From a virus: DNA of 24,284 nucleotides. The translations under genes and the position numbers were made by a program. The stretch spans positions 1 to 24,284 of the IMG/VR virus record IMGVR_UViG_3300023242_000702; one strand, written 5' to 3'. The notes below the pieces were generated by a model. The model ran no database searches, was not told where the DNA came from, and saw nothing but the letters and a program-made list of their open reading frames with translations. Shown here one piece after another: positions 8,123 to 15,865 of the stretch (position 1 is its first letter; every line of letters begins with the position of its first letter).

Positions 8123-8923
8123 TTACACGTTTTTCTCGTTTTTGTGATGCTCTGCGTGATGCTTCCTGCACAACCACCTTACATCTAATGGCTTCATATA
8201 ATCATCATGATGCGCATCGACATTTTCTGTTGCACTACATTTTTCACATGCTTGCCTAACTAAATAACCATTTTTAATTGCTTTATAAGTTAATCCTCTA
8301 ACATATACCTTAAATTGTTCTTCTGTATTATTTTTATAGCGTTCTTTAGCACTTTTATTTAACTTTTCTTTTACTTTAGGATTAGAATTTATATAATTTC
8401 GCCTCCATTCAGAGGCGCATTTTACGCAATAACAATTACTGTACGAAGCCATTTCATTTCCGCACTGGCATTTGCCAGTTCTATTTTTAATACTTCTGCC
8501 AGTTCTTACTCTCCACTCTCTATCTCTCTTTCTATGGCATTTATTACAATACCCCACATTTATATTTTCTTTTAAATCCTCGCATTCGCTACAAGTATCT
8601 TTTCTGCCAGCGCCCCATGCTTTTAAGCCTAAACTTGCTCTCTTAGCAGCATTGTTAGCCTTATAAGCATCACTCTTGCATTTTTTGCATCGACTTTCGT
8701 TCTCCCTTCCTTGTTCTTTAATATTTTTACAGGTTGTGCAATATATGCTTCTTCCAGAGCCTTTAGGCGGCTTGCCTTTAGCTATTCGTATTTCCTCACG
8801 CTTATTCTTGTTAATAAAACTTCTGCATTTGGCACAATGATTATCGTTCATGTAATTAATTTCTTTTAATCCGTTACATGTGTTGCAAGTTTTTTTTCGG
8901 GTTTCTCCACATTTTACTACCAT
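8123..8923 (-). CDS. HNH-type endonuclease with four tandem zinc ribbons
   Basis: This encodes 266 residues. Four C-x2-C...C-x2-C units are visible at about residues 13-33, 62-82, 111-129 and 152-169. Most are followed by a basic helix (RSFINKNKR, KSDAYKANNAAKR, HRKRDREWR, ASEWRRNYI), forming an array that could read a long DNA site. The C-terminal block (226-260) is HNH-like: CEKC, then VDAHHDDYMKPLDVRWLCRKHHAEHH, matching phage homing endonucleases of the 'H-H-D-D-Y-x-K-P-L-x-V-x-W-L-C-x-x-H-H-x-x-H' type. The gene interrupts the virion operon directly after coat. The start follows AAGGGGAAATTA, and that site is part of a hairpin at 8930-8975. A homing role is inferred. Confidence 0.85.
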   Translation of the reverse strand: MVVKCGETRKKTCNTCNGLKEINYMNDNHCAKCRSFINKNKREEIRIAKGKPPKGSGRSIYCTTCKNIKEQGRENESRCKKCKSDAYKANNAAKRASLGLKAWGAGRKDTCSECEDLKENINVGYCNKCHRKRDREWRVRTGRSIKNRTGKCQCGNEMASYSNCYCVKCASEWRRNYINSNPKVKEKLNKSAKERYKNNTEEQFKVYVRGLTYKAIKNGYLVRQACEKCSATENVDAHHDDYMKPLDVRWLCRKHHAEHHKNEKNV

Positions 8924-8929
8924 TAATTT

Positions 8930-8975
8930 CCCCTTGAATAAATTGAAAATATATCATATCGTCAGCTTCAAGGGG
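8930..8975 (-). promoter_or_regulatory. Hairpin sequestering the HNH-gene ribosome binding site
   Basis: CCCCTTGAA (minus strand 8975-8967) and TTCAAGGGG (8938-8930) are perfectly complementary 9-mers with a 28-base loop. The 3' arm contains AAGGGG, the Shine-Dalgarno of the HNH gene whose ATG is at 8923. It also lies 25 bases past the coat stop, so it may act on both coat mRNA end formation and HNH translation. Confidence 0.55.
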
Positions 8976-8999
8976 AAGGAAATTTATGTTAATATTATA

Positions 9000-10238
9000 T
9001 TATAAAGGATAAATCACGCCCATAGAATATTCTGGAACCAGTTTCTTACCCCATATACAGTCATGAATCATGCCTCTTTGGTTTTGCCCAAATAAACTAC
9101 CATAGTACATGCGCATAGACACGCCAGTATCAGGGTCAACTTCGTTACCAGTAGGGAATGGCACTTCTTCAGGAAGCATAGGCATGCCCAAGAACAAAGG
9201 ATTACCAGCAGTAATCACACCAGCTCTGTGAGAAGGTAATGCAGTTACTTGCATTCCAGCAGCCACATCGTAGTTCAAGTTACGAGTATTACCAGCAGCC
9301 GATTTCAAAGGAGGATAAACATCAACAGTGACGTTGCCGCCAGATGATGCAGAATCAGCCGTTGCTCGGAACTGTACAGGGTTACTTGATACCTTATGCC
9401 CGATGAAAGTTAGGTAGCGCAAGTTAGGCTGACCAGAAACACCATCAGAGAACTGGAACTTATCAAACTCTTTAACCGCATCTGAATCAGTACCAGCGCC
9501 AGAGAAAACAATTTGCGTAATCTCGTCATTGGCATTTTTAACAGTAGAAACTACAGTCAAAGTTGTTCCTGCTTCTCCGATAGAGCCAGCAGTGTGCACA
9601 GGAAGTAAGTTAGAAGTGTAGAACGCAGCTCTGTCAAAGTCTCCGACTTCCCAAGAGTTAGCAATTTCATCGTTACGGTCTAAAGTGAATTGGTTTAAAC
9701 CAGTATTTACGATTGCAGATTGCGCAATATCGCTCAAATAAAACTTAGTTTGGTCTTTAGCTGCGCCATAGTTACGAAACATTGCTAAAGCTGCTGCCAA
9801 CTGACCATATGAGTTAATTAATGTACTTCCATCACCATAGAAACGGTATGGAGCTTCTACGCAGACTCGTGCAACATCAGCTTCGATTTCAGCAGATAAC
9901 TCCATTACGGCCGCTTTACCAAACTTGTCCATGTAGTCTTCAACATTGAAGATGAACTGTTGAGCGGTGAAAGCGTAAGATACGTTAGAGGCTTTATCTA
10001 CGGTTAGGTTTTCAACTCTTTGGTCAGCAGACTGGAAAGTTGCAACTAAGCTGGCCGCAATAGTGAAACGTGGTGGCAAATCAAACGTCACTGTGTCGCC
10101 CAGGTTGGCTTCCATCTTTTCAAAGTTTTTAAATTTTGTATTAGCTGTAGAAATAAAGCAATTTAAGTTCTGTAAGTAAGCAAGGTTGCTTAATTGATAG
10201 GTTTGTACTTGTTGTAAAATATTATTTGGAACGGCCAT
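9000..10238 (-). CDS. Major capsid (coat) protein, P22 gp5-like
   Basis: This encodes 412 residues, close to the 430 of P22 gp5. The start MAVPNNILQQVQTYQLSNLAYLQN follows CAGGAGATTATGAC, a strong Shine-Dalgarno. The N-terminal half (NTKFKNFEKMEANLGDTVTF, then DLPPRFT, VDKASNVSYAFTAQQFIFNVEDY, MDKFGKAAVMELSAEIEADVAR) has the pattern of P22-type coat proteins, an HK97 fold with an inserted domain. The inserted region here is the beta-rich middle (roughly 210-340). It follows scaffold by 60 bases, as in P22 (8-5). It should be the most abundant virion protein. Confidence 0.88.
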   Translation of the reverse strand: MAVPNNILQQVQTYQLSNLAYLQNLNCFISTANTKFKNFEKMEANLGDTVTFDLPPRFTIAASLVATFQSADQRVENLTVDKASNVSYAFTAQQFIFNVEDYMDKFGKAAVMELSAEIEADVARVCVEAPYRFYGDGSTLINSYGQLAAALAMFRNYGAAKDQTKFYLSDIAQSAIVNTGLNQFTLDRNDEIANSWEVGDFDRAAFYTSNLLPVHTAGSIGEAGTTLTVVSTVKNANDEITQIVFSGAGTDSDAVKEFDKFQFSDGVSGQPNLRYLTFIGHKVSSNPVQFRATADSASSGGNVTVDVYPPLKSAAGNTRNLNYDVAAGMQVTALPSHRAGVITAGNPLFLGMPMLPEEVPFPTGNEVDPDTGVSMRMYYGSLFGQNQRGMIHDCIWGKKLVPEYSMGVIYPL

Positions 10239-10298
10239 GTCATAATCTCCTGTGAATATCCTTATTCAGAGACAGACATGACCGTTTAGGTAAGATTA

Positions 10299-11072
10299 TT
10301 ATCCGCGAAGGTATGATGCAGATTTATAATCTCGCACAGTTTTCGTGCCGTTGTCTGTCCCCGTTGGCGAAGATTTCAGACGTGACAATGGATTTTGCGC
10401 TTCTAGCAGTGACCCTTTAGCTTCATCATTTCGCTTTATTGATTCTGAAAGCTTAGTAATTTCGCTTCGTGCCATGCCAGGTGATTTCTCAACTAACACG
10501 GCCAGGTCAGCTAACTTGCCTGGATTTTTACGCAGCTCATAAATAACGGCTGCGGTATTATCCGCTTGGTTAGCTAAAAAAACTAACTGTGGAAATTCAG
10601 CAGGATTAAAGTCGGCTGTCATAGACTCAAAGTCATCATAAATATCTTTACCTTGCGCCATCTTGCCAAAATACTGCTTCGCCACCTCATTTACTTCTTG
10701 CTCAAGTTGCTCAGCTTGCTTTTTTTCTTCAGCTTCGCGTTGTTGTTCGGCCAACTTTTGCATTACTTGCATCTGCAACTTTTCAGTATCGAACCCTTGC
10801 TGCTCTTGTGGAGCTGGCGCAGGTGCGGCTTGTTGTTGCGGAGCTTGTTGCTGCTCTTGTTGCGCCTTTAACTCGTTAAGCTGTTGAGTTGCGGCATCTA
10901 ATTGCTCTTGCATTTTCTGCTCTCCTTTGCGTTTGGCTTTTTTAACAAGCTCGTTCACATAGGAAGCAGGAAGCATTTTTTCAGGTGTCGAATCTTCGGG
11001 TTCTTGCGTTCCCTCAGTTTCCACGTTTTCATTAGTTTCTTGCAATTGTTCTGCAATATCCTTATCGCCCAT
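10299..11072 (-). CDS. Scaffolding protein (P22 gp8-position)
   Basis: The start is placed at the ATG giving MGDKDIAEQLQETNE, which has GTGAGGT seven bases upstream. A longer GTG-started frame exists but lacks such a site. The 257 residues are acidic and helical at the N-terminus, extremely Gln/Ala/Pro-rich in the middle (runs like QQQAPQQQAAPAPAP), and Arg/Lys/Ser-rich at the end. This is the usual composition of phage scaffolds, which bind coat through a basic C-terminal helix and leave the procapsid. It lies between portal and coat, the exact place of P22 gene 8 (303 residues). Confidence 0.78.
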   Translation of the reverse strand: MGDKDIAEQLQETNENVETEGTQEPEDSTPEKMLPASYVNELVKKAKRKGEQKMQEQLDAATQQLNELKAQQEQQQAPQQQAAPAPAPQEQQGFDTEKLQMQVMQKLAEQQREAEEKKQAEQLEQEVNEVAKQYFGKMAQGKDIYDDFESMTADFNPAEFPQLVFLANQADNTAAVIYELRKNPGKLADLAVLVEKSPGMARSEITKLSESIKRNDEAKGSLLEAQNPLSRLKSSPTGTDNGTKTVRDYKSASYLRG

Positions 11073-11108
11073 CTGAAACCTCACTGTTTCCGGTGTGACC
11101 GTGATCAC

Positions 11109-11186
11109 CTATCATCCGTGATAGTACCGACTATTTATGCCGCATAGATGCGTATTCGTCCTAGATTGTCCCCTGTCTAGTCAGGG
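11109..11186. repeat. Two hairpins in the portal-scaffold gap
   Basis: CTATCA-TCCG-TGATAG (11109-11124) and CCCTG-TCTAGT-CAGGG (11171-11186) are perfect short hairpins in the 218-base gap between portal and scaffold. They lie in the leader of the scaffold-coat transcript if the promoter at 11245-11272 is used. They may stabilise the mRNA or slow read-through from portal. No T-run is present. Confidence 0.4.
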
Positions 11187-11244
11187 TTGATACATAAGTT
11201 TGTTACTGGGATAGTTTTAACACTATATGTATTCTTTCGCAATT

Positions 11245-11272
11245 AGTATAGCAAACTTTATCCTATTTGAAA
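11245..11272 (-). promoter_or_regulatory. Possible promoter for scaffold-coat genes
   Basis: On the minus strand TTTCAA (11272-11267), 16 bases, then an extended minus-10 TGCTATACT (TATACT at 11250-11245). It would start a transcript in the gap upstream of scaffold, allowing higher coat expression than portal. The minus-35 match is only partial. Confidence 0.4.
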
Positions 11273-11290
11273 GTATTATTAAAAATGAGT

Positions 11291-13423
11291 TTAATCATCT
11301 GCTTTTTCATTTGTAGTTTTTGGTCTTGTTATTTCGTGATGATGTTTGCTTACATCAACGGCCATATTCACTGCTGTGCGAGCGTTTTCCGCATCAATCT
11401 TCTCTTGTTTAATGGCAAGATCGGTATCAGAGTCCTCTATATCTGCCATTACTTTTAAGAAGTCGATATCAGCTTGTTTGTTTTTAACTGCATCGTCTGT
11501 AGCAATTTTAGTAAGGTCAACTTGCGCCTGGATTTCAGTAGCTTGTGCTTTTTGCTGAACTTTCATCATGTCTGCTTTAGCTTGTTGTGCCATCACTTCT
11601 TTTGGATCTAATTGTTGCTGCATTTGCTGCATAGCCATTTGCTCTTGCTGCGCTTGTTTTTGCTGCATCTCTTGCATAAATTGCGCAGCCTCTTGTCTTA
11701 GTCCTTCAATGCCACGAATATCAATATTATCAAGCAATATGCCGATACCTTTAGCGTTAATGAAGGCGGCAAACGTTTCTGAAGTTTGCATAAGCTGGAT
11801 AATAGTTTCTAGGCTAATTTGTTTTTGAACCTCAAAGTTCACGCCAGCTTCGACTTTTACATCGAGACTCATGGCATTGTAATCCATGTAGGGATTACCA
11901 GGCTTATTAACTACTTCGTAGGAGCGCTTGCCATCTGGCTTAACAATAGGAAGTGAGCGTGGGGTTACATAGTATTTTGGTATTAAGTCTAATATGACCT
12001 GGCAAACTCTATTAAGTCCTTTCATAAATCCGACCGTATAAGGCATAGCTGCGGCATTGGAGTGCATAGCGCCTTGCATGATTGCTACGCCTGAAAGCTC
12101 ATTATTTTGAATACCAAGAGCTGCGTCATAACTACCTAAAATTCCTTGTATTAAATTGTCAGACATTTGGAAAGTTTCAGAAATTTGAGGCGGTATTGGT
12201 GTGCGCACAACTTCTCGTGGAGGAGCTAGTGGCACATTCGTATCGCCTTCATGAAAAGCGTTGTATAGAAGTGTTCCAGGCTTTTGAACATCAATATAAG
12301 CGTCAATGTAATCTTCTGGGATTGATTCTACTGAAGCTATAAATTTATGTTCCACGGTATTTTCTAGCTCGTTAGCTAGCGATTGCCCTGCGTAGTTTTT
12401 AAGTCTTTGCGCATCTTTTACATTATAAATGTACGGTCTTGTCATTTGTTCTGCGCTAGAGTCGTTATTATCGCGTAGAACAGCGCTATTACCATCAAAG
12501 AAGACAAGCGGAAGCATGTTGAAGTTTGTTTTTTCTACTTTGATAAGCTCTGCGCCAGAAAGCGTATAACGGCAGATTTCTTCAATGGTTGTTTCACGGG
12601 TTTTCCCGATGGGAATAGGAGGTTGTTCGATGTAGCCAGCTTCATCCCACATAACTAACAATTTCTCATAGTTGTCTACGGTTACGACTCTACCGTTTGA
12701 AAGCTTAGTAATTTTTTTCTTTTTGTATTCTTTTTTATCGTACTGGCATAAAAGAACAATGTCTTTTTTAGACGAGCGGTATGACCAGTTAAAACCAGAA
12801 AATGCTCTAGCATATTTAAGTCCTTTAAGCGCATTTGAGCCATATTCGCGCTCAACTTCTTCAGCTTCTTTTGGGAATAGCTGAAAAGCAAACGCGCCAT
12901 CACCTTTATGCGATTTTCTAGCTAGTGGGTCGAAGCCGCAAAGGGTTGGGTCAAAGACTCGGCCTGTGCAAATCTTTTGATCCATACTCATTTCAGACAT
13001 GTAATCGGTAAATAGTTCTACTACAGAAAATCCGCCAACTAACAGGTCTGTGTATACGTCATAGCTAAAACCATCATTGTCAGAGTCTACTAGAATCGAT
13101 CTAAAATGCGCTTCGAGTATTTCCAGCAACTTAGGGTCAATATCTTCATAGCCATCTTGTGCCCTAACTATAAACCCAGGTTCCATGCGTGAGAACTCAC
13201 CTCTTAGTCTTGAGATATAAGCTTCCATCATATTGAACTCAATTTGAGGTTTGCCGAGCGTTGTTAAAACGGATATGTCATCTGGTGTAAGCGTAGTTTT
13301 ATAAACAAAACGCATGAATTGATGATATCGCTCATAGTTTGGTCTGAAATATGTATACGCTTGTTCTACAGATGCTTTAATTTTCTCAAGCTCTGATGTG
13401 TATTTTTTTGCTATATGAGCCAT
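11291..13423 (-). CDS. Portal protein, P22 gp1-like
   Basis: This encodes 710 residues from an ATG at 13423 (MAHIAKKYTSELEKI), two bases after the terminase stop and preceded by AAAGGA. A TTG two codons upstream is not preferred. P22 gp1 has 725 residues. The N-terminal part (AYTYFRPNYERYHQFMRFVY, IEFNMMEAYISRLRGEFSRMEPGF) and middle (DSDNDGFSYDVYTDLLVGGFSVVELFTDY) have the P22-portal pattern. The C-terminal ~120 residues are a Gln/Met-rich helix, resembling the barrel helix of gp1. It forms the dodecameric DNA channel and docks terminase during packaging. Confidence 0.88.
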   Translation of the reverse strand: MAHIAKKYTSELEKIKASVEQAYTYFRPNYERYHQFMRFVYKTTLTPDDISVLTTLGKPQIEFNMMEAYISRLRGEFSRMEPGFIVRAQDGYEDIDPKLLEILEAHFRSILVDSDNDGFSYDVYTDLLVGGFSVVELFTDYMSEMSMDQKICTGRVFDPTLCGFDPLARKSHKGDGAFAFQLFPKEAEEVEREYGSNALKGLKYARAFSGFNWSYRSSKKDIVLLCQYDKKEYKKKKITKLSNGRVVTVDNYEKLLVMWDEAGYIEQPPIPIGKTRETTIEEICRYTLSGAELIKVEKTNFNMLPLVFFDGNSAVLRDNNDSSAEQMTRPYIYNVKDAQRLKNYAGQSLANELENTVEHKFIASVESIPEDYIDAYIDVQKPGTLLYNAFHEGDTNVPLAPPREVVRTPIPPQISETFQMSDNLIQGILGSYDAALGIQNNELSGVAIMQGAMHSNAAAMPYTVGFMKGLNRVCQVILDLIPKYYVTPRSLPIVKPDGKRSYEVVNKPGNPYMDYNAMSLDVKVEAGVNFEVQKQISLETIIQLMQTSETFAAFINAKGIGILLDNIDIRGIEGLRQEAAQFMQEMQQKQAQQEQMAMQQMQQQLDPKEVMAQQAKADMMKVQQKAQATEIQAQVDLTKIATDDAVKNKQADIDFLKVMADIEDSDTDLAIKQEKIDAENARTAVNMAVDVSKHHHEITRPKTTNEKADD

Positions 13424-13425
13424 TA

Positions 13426-14982
13426 TCAAATCCTTTGTTTATAGGCTTTACTTTTTAAGAGGTGTAGTCGCTTCATGCGGCTCGTGGCTTCTCTTGTCGT
13501 TTGTTTCATTGCTGAATCTTTACGCGAACTTCCATTTATTAACTTATCCATTAGAGCAATCTTTACCCCATCTGAACAAGTATCTGCTATATCGTCGTGC
13601 GCGTGAGAATCGTTGTTAGTAATTTTCTTCATGTGGTCTACGCACATTTTTGTATGCGTACCGTGGGCTGGCAAAGATACTTGCTTGCTCGCAATATAAG
13701 GCTGTATATCAATAAATCGTTGTGATTTTGAGCCTGATTTTTTGGTGCGCTCGATTTCTCGTATTTTTAAGCCGCGCATCCCTTTAAGAACTGATATCAG
13801 TGTTACGCCTGTTGATTTTTTTTCAATGTAGGCGGTCATTGGTGGCATTTCATGTCTTGCGCAATCTTGCCAGAAATCTAAAAACTCGGTTTCAAGGCGT
13901 TTAGGCTCAACGCGCATTTCTCTACACGCTATCCAGTGAATAGCCATGATTCCAGTTTTTCTTCCCTGGGTTTCTATCTCGTACATGCCCCAAAAAGAAA
14001 AAACAGTTGCATCGTTACGCGCATCTTCTGTTTCTGCGGTATCTGCGGTAATAAAAGTAGCAATATATTCTGGCTCGATGGCAAGTAATGGGAAATCTTC
14101 TGGTGAGTACAAGCCACCGCCAGCAGGTTGTGGATCTTGCTGATGCTGTGCTGCAAAAACGTACCTGTCTTTTTCTTGTCTAATATGCAACATATCTAAC
14201 GGGAATGCTTCAGGGTAAAGCGCGTGTCCAGCCTCATCTAAAGACTTTAAGACAACCGCATCCCAGGTGTACCCATCTTCACCAGCTAAAAAGAACGCTG
14301 GCAAGTCTTGCTCATGTAGCCTTTGCCCGATAAAAACAATAGGAACATTTATGCCCCGTGGTCGCTGCTGTATTGTTTCACGGAAGTTGGTAATGATACC
14401 TTCACGAATTAAATCACTATGTACTTCATCAGGTTTATGCGCATCATCTATAATAACGCAGCCGCTAAACCTGTCTAATCCAGGAAGACCAGCGTTACGA
14501 CCTGTAATCGCTCCAGATGAACCAAAGGCCGCTACTGTTCCGCCAGCTTGCGTAGTAAAGGCATCTTTTGCTTGGGAGTCATCCCTAAGATGGACGTTAA
14601 AAATAGTTTTATATTGAGATAAAGACATTATGCGCTTAATAACCTCTGTGTGTGAGGCGGCTAATGTTTTTGAATAAGAGATATAAAGAAAGTTACAATC
14701 AGGCCATTTGGCATAACACCACGCTACCCAAAAGCTAATCATTACACTTTTTCCGTGTCCAGGTGGCACGTTTACCAAAAGACGCAAAGCCTCAAGCCTT
14801 GTGCATTTAGTTAATGCTTTAGCAATGGTAATAAAGTGCGATTCCCTGCCAACAGGAGCAGAGATGATAAAATCTCGACCTGTAAGAATGGGAAAAAATG
14901 CTTGAATGAATAGCAGTAAACTGCCTTTAAGCTTAGCAGCAGTTTCAGCGTTTTTAAGCTTAGATTGTAGCTTTTTATCCAT
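13426..14982 (-). CDS. terL: Terminase large subunit (packaging ATPase-nuclease)
   Basis: This encodes 518 residues. The start is the ATG giving MDKKLQSKLK, with AAAGGA upstream; a TTG three codons earlier is not preferred. The ATPase half has Walker A PPGHGKS (about 73-79) and Walker B GCVIIDDAHKP (acidic pair about 179-180). The nuclease half has acidic residues in FITADTAET, AYIEKKSTG and HAHDDIADT. It powers DNA translocation into the procapsid and cuts the concatemer. It is followed directly by portal, as in P22. No small-subunit gene precedes it. A candidate lies ~6.6 kb to the right (21624-21983). Confidence 0.93.
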   Translation of the reverse strand: MDKKLQSKLKNAETAAKLKGSLLLFIQAFFPILTGRDFIISAPVGRESHFITIAKALTKCTRLEALRLLVNVPPGHGKSVMISFWVAWCYAKWPDCNFLYISYSKTLAASHTEVIKRIMSLSQYKTIFNVHLRDDSQAKDAFTTQAGGTVAAFGSSGAITGRNAGLPGLDRFSGCVIIDDAHKPDEVHSDLIREGIITNFRETIQQRPRGINVPIVFIGQRLHEQDLPAFFLAGEDGYTWDAVVLKSLDEAGHALYPEAFPLDMLHIRQEKDRYVFAAQHQQDPQPAGGGLYSPEDFPLLAIEPEYIATFITADTAETEDARNDATVFSFWGMYEIETQGRKTGIMAIHWIACREMRVEPKRLETEFLDFWQDCARHEMPPMTAYIEKKSTGVTLISVLKGMRGLKIREIERTKKSGSKSQRFIDIQPYIASKQVSLPAHGTHTKMCVDHMKKITNNDSHAHDDIADTCSDGVKIALMDKLINGSSRKDSAMKQTTREATSRMKRLHLLKSKAYKQRI

Positions 14983-15022
14983 TAGGGGCAATCCTTTGCC
15001 TAGTTGCGTCCTGCAAACCTTC

Positions 15023-15106
15023 TGAAGTACTTCAAGGATAAAATAGCACAGTTTTAGTAAAAAACACTAAATATAGTGGTAAATTTTGTTAGTTGACACT
15101 AAATAT
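15023..15106 (-). promoter_or_regulatory. Palindromes and direct repeats upstream of terL
   Basis: The 138-base gap in front of terL contains a perfect palindrome TGAAGTACTTCA (15023-15034). It also has two copies of ACACTAAATAT (15064-15074 and 15096-15106), 32 bp or about three helical turns apart. The first copy is part of CACTA-AATA-TAGTG (15065-15078). These look like regulator binding sites controlling the start of the virion operon. No strong minus-10/minus-35 pair is obvious, which would fit an activator-dependent late promoter (inference). Confidence 0.45.
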
Positions 15107-15120
15107 GGGATGGTAAAGGG

Positions 15121-15528
15121 CTAATTCACATCAAAAATGACCAGTCTATCAATGAGATTTTTTAACGATGGGATTAAATAGATAAATTCTTCTGTGAATT
15201 TTACGTGCGGTAGTTCTGATGCGTACTCGAACATAGGCGCAATTTGCTCTGGCGTAAATCCAGCTAATCCGCAGCCGACTTTTGTAACTACATAAATGTT
15301 TTCTGGGGTATGTTTTGCATACATTAAAAACTCAGCAACGTAATAATTTACTTCAAGCAAGCTTAGAGATTCATAAGGAGTTTTTTTAGTTGGTATAGCG
15401 TAAGAGCTGCCTTGCATCCCAGAGCCTTGACCTATGATAGCACCATGTTTTTTAAAAGCGCATAGAGCTGCACCTTTTTTGTGTATGCCAAGAAGATTGC
15501 TTCCAAACACGAATATGGGCTTTGTCAT
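15121..15528 (-). CDS. A1S_2505-type phage non-structural protein, macro-like
   Basis: This encodes 135 residues. The start is MTKPIFVFGSNLLGIHKKGAAL after AAAAAGGTCGAA; a longer frame would run into the Met tRNA. The pattern FGSNLxGxHxxGAA, then GQGSGMQGSSYAIPT, then YVVTKVGCGLAGFTPEQIAPMF is characteristic of a widespread phage family annotated as A1S_2505-type. Its glycine loops recall macro domains that bind ADP-ribose-like ligands. Biochemical function is not established to my knowledge. It lies between terL and the tRNA cluster, in the same direction. Confidence 0.72.
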   Translation of the reverse strand: MTKPIFVFGSNLLGIHKKGAALCAFKKHGAIIGQGSGMQGSSYAIPTKKTPYESLSLLEVNYYVAEFLMYAKHTPENIYVVTKVGCGLAGFTPEQIAPMFEYASELPHVKFTEEFIYLIPSLKNLIDRLVIFDVN

Positions 15529-15543
15529 TTTCGACCTTTTTGT

Positions 15544-15615
15544 AAGCGGATAATGAAATTGCACCATTGGCCTCTTGGGTATGAACCAAGCGTTCTATTA
15601 CTGAACTAATCCGCA
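15544..15615 (-). tRNA. tRNA-Met(CAT), or Ile2 type with modified CAT anticodon
   Basis: A cloverleaf can be drawn. The acceptor TGCGGAT pairs with ATCCGCT in six of seven positions (the 1:72 pair is T-T). The D stem is GTTC/GAAC. The anticodon stem CTTGG/CCAAG is perfect around loop TTCATAC (CAT). The T stem is AATGG/TCATT with loop TGCAATT. The 3' CCA is not encoded. The T-loop has G instead of T at the second position. It lies 15 bases upstream of the macro-like gene. A CAT anticodon can also be a lysidine-modified Ile tRNA; the sequence alone does not decide. Confidence 0.72.
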
Positions 15616-15619
15616 ATTC

Positions 15620-15694
15620 TGGCTGTGGCGGCTGGACTCGAACCAGCATATGGCAGCTTAACAGGCTGTTGCCTTACCAATTGGCTACACCACA
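15620..15694 (-). tRNA. tRNA-Asn(GTT)
   Basis: The acceptor TGTGGTG/CGCCACA pairs fully with one G-T. The D arm is GCCAATTGGTAAGGC. The anticodon loop is CTGTTAA with GTT. The T arm GCTGG-TTCGAGT-CCAGC is canonical, and the sequence ends GCCA with an encoded CCA. It lies four bases upstream of the Met tRNA in the same orientation, so the two are probably processed from one transcript. Confidence 0.92.
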
Positions 15695-15705
15695 ATAATT
15701 GGGTG

Positions 15706-15791
15706 AGGGAAGGACAGGATTTTCACCTGCAACCGTTTGCATTCATTGCTAGCATTACCTGCAACCGCTCTAAAAGTTAAGCTACCTTCCT
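15706..15791 (-). tRNA. Degenerate third tRNA-like sequence, anticodon unclear
   Basis: On the minus strand AGGAAGG pairs with CCTTCCC (one A-C at the end). TA and a good D arm (GCTT-AACTTTTA-GAGC) follow. A T arm GCAGG-TGAAAAT-CCTGT sits at the right place, but its loop lacks the usual TTC. The 35 bases between do not give a normal 7-base anticodon loop: GTTGC/GCAAT would enclose 11 bases. They contain an 11-bp direct repeat, CGGTTGCAGGT. It is in line with the two real tRNAs, 11 bases upstream of tRNA-Asn. It is probably a decayed or rearranged tRNA, or an unusual tRNA-like RNA. Confidence 0.35.
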
Positions 15792-15800
15792 CCATTGCTA

Positions 15801-15865
15801 CGCTCAAATAATATCAGCACCGAAAAGCAGGGATAAGTTGCCGCGATATAAATAATATTTGAGCG
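15801..15865. repeat. Long inverted repeat between tnpB and the tRNA cluster
   Basis: CGCTCAAATA (15801-15810) and TATTTGAGCG (15856-15865) are perfect 10-bp arms. After one mismatch three further bases pair, and the loop is about 37 bases. It lies in the gap between the IS66-type tnpB stop and the tRNA-like sequence. It could end the tnpAB transcript or mark an element boundary. No T-run is seen on the minus strand after it. Confidence 0.5.

Noticed and set aside
11568-11828. Cys-rich plus-strand frame opposite the portal gene, and a similar one at 10663-10887 opposite scaffold
   Set aside because: They are antisense shadows of Gln-rich coding sequence (CAA/CAG codons reading as Cys/Leu on the other strand) with no ribosome binding sites.
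15541-15549. GTAAGCG strings (also near 3930, 17640 and 21865) as possible IS66 ends
   Set aside because: They resemble the first bases of IS66 termini, but lie inside genes or the Met tRNA, are not in inverted pairs around tnpA-tnpB, and no target duplication is visible.
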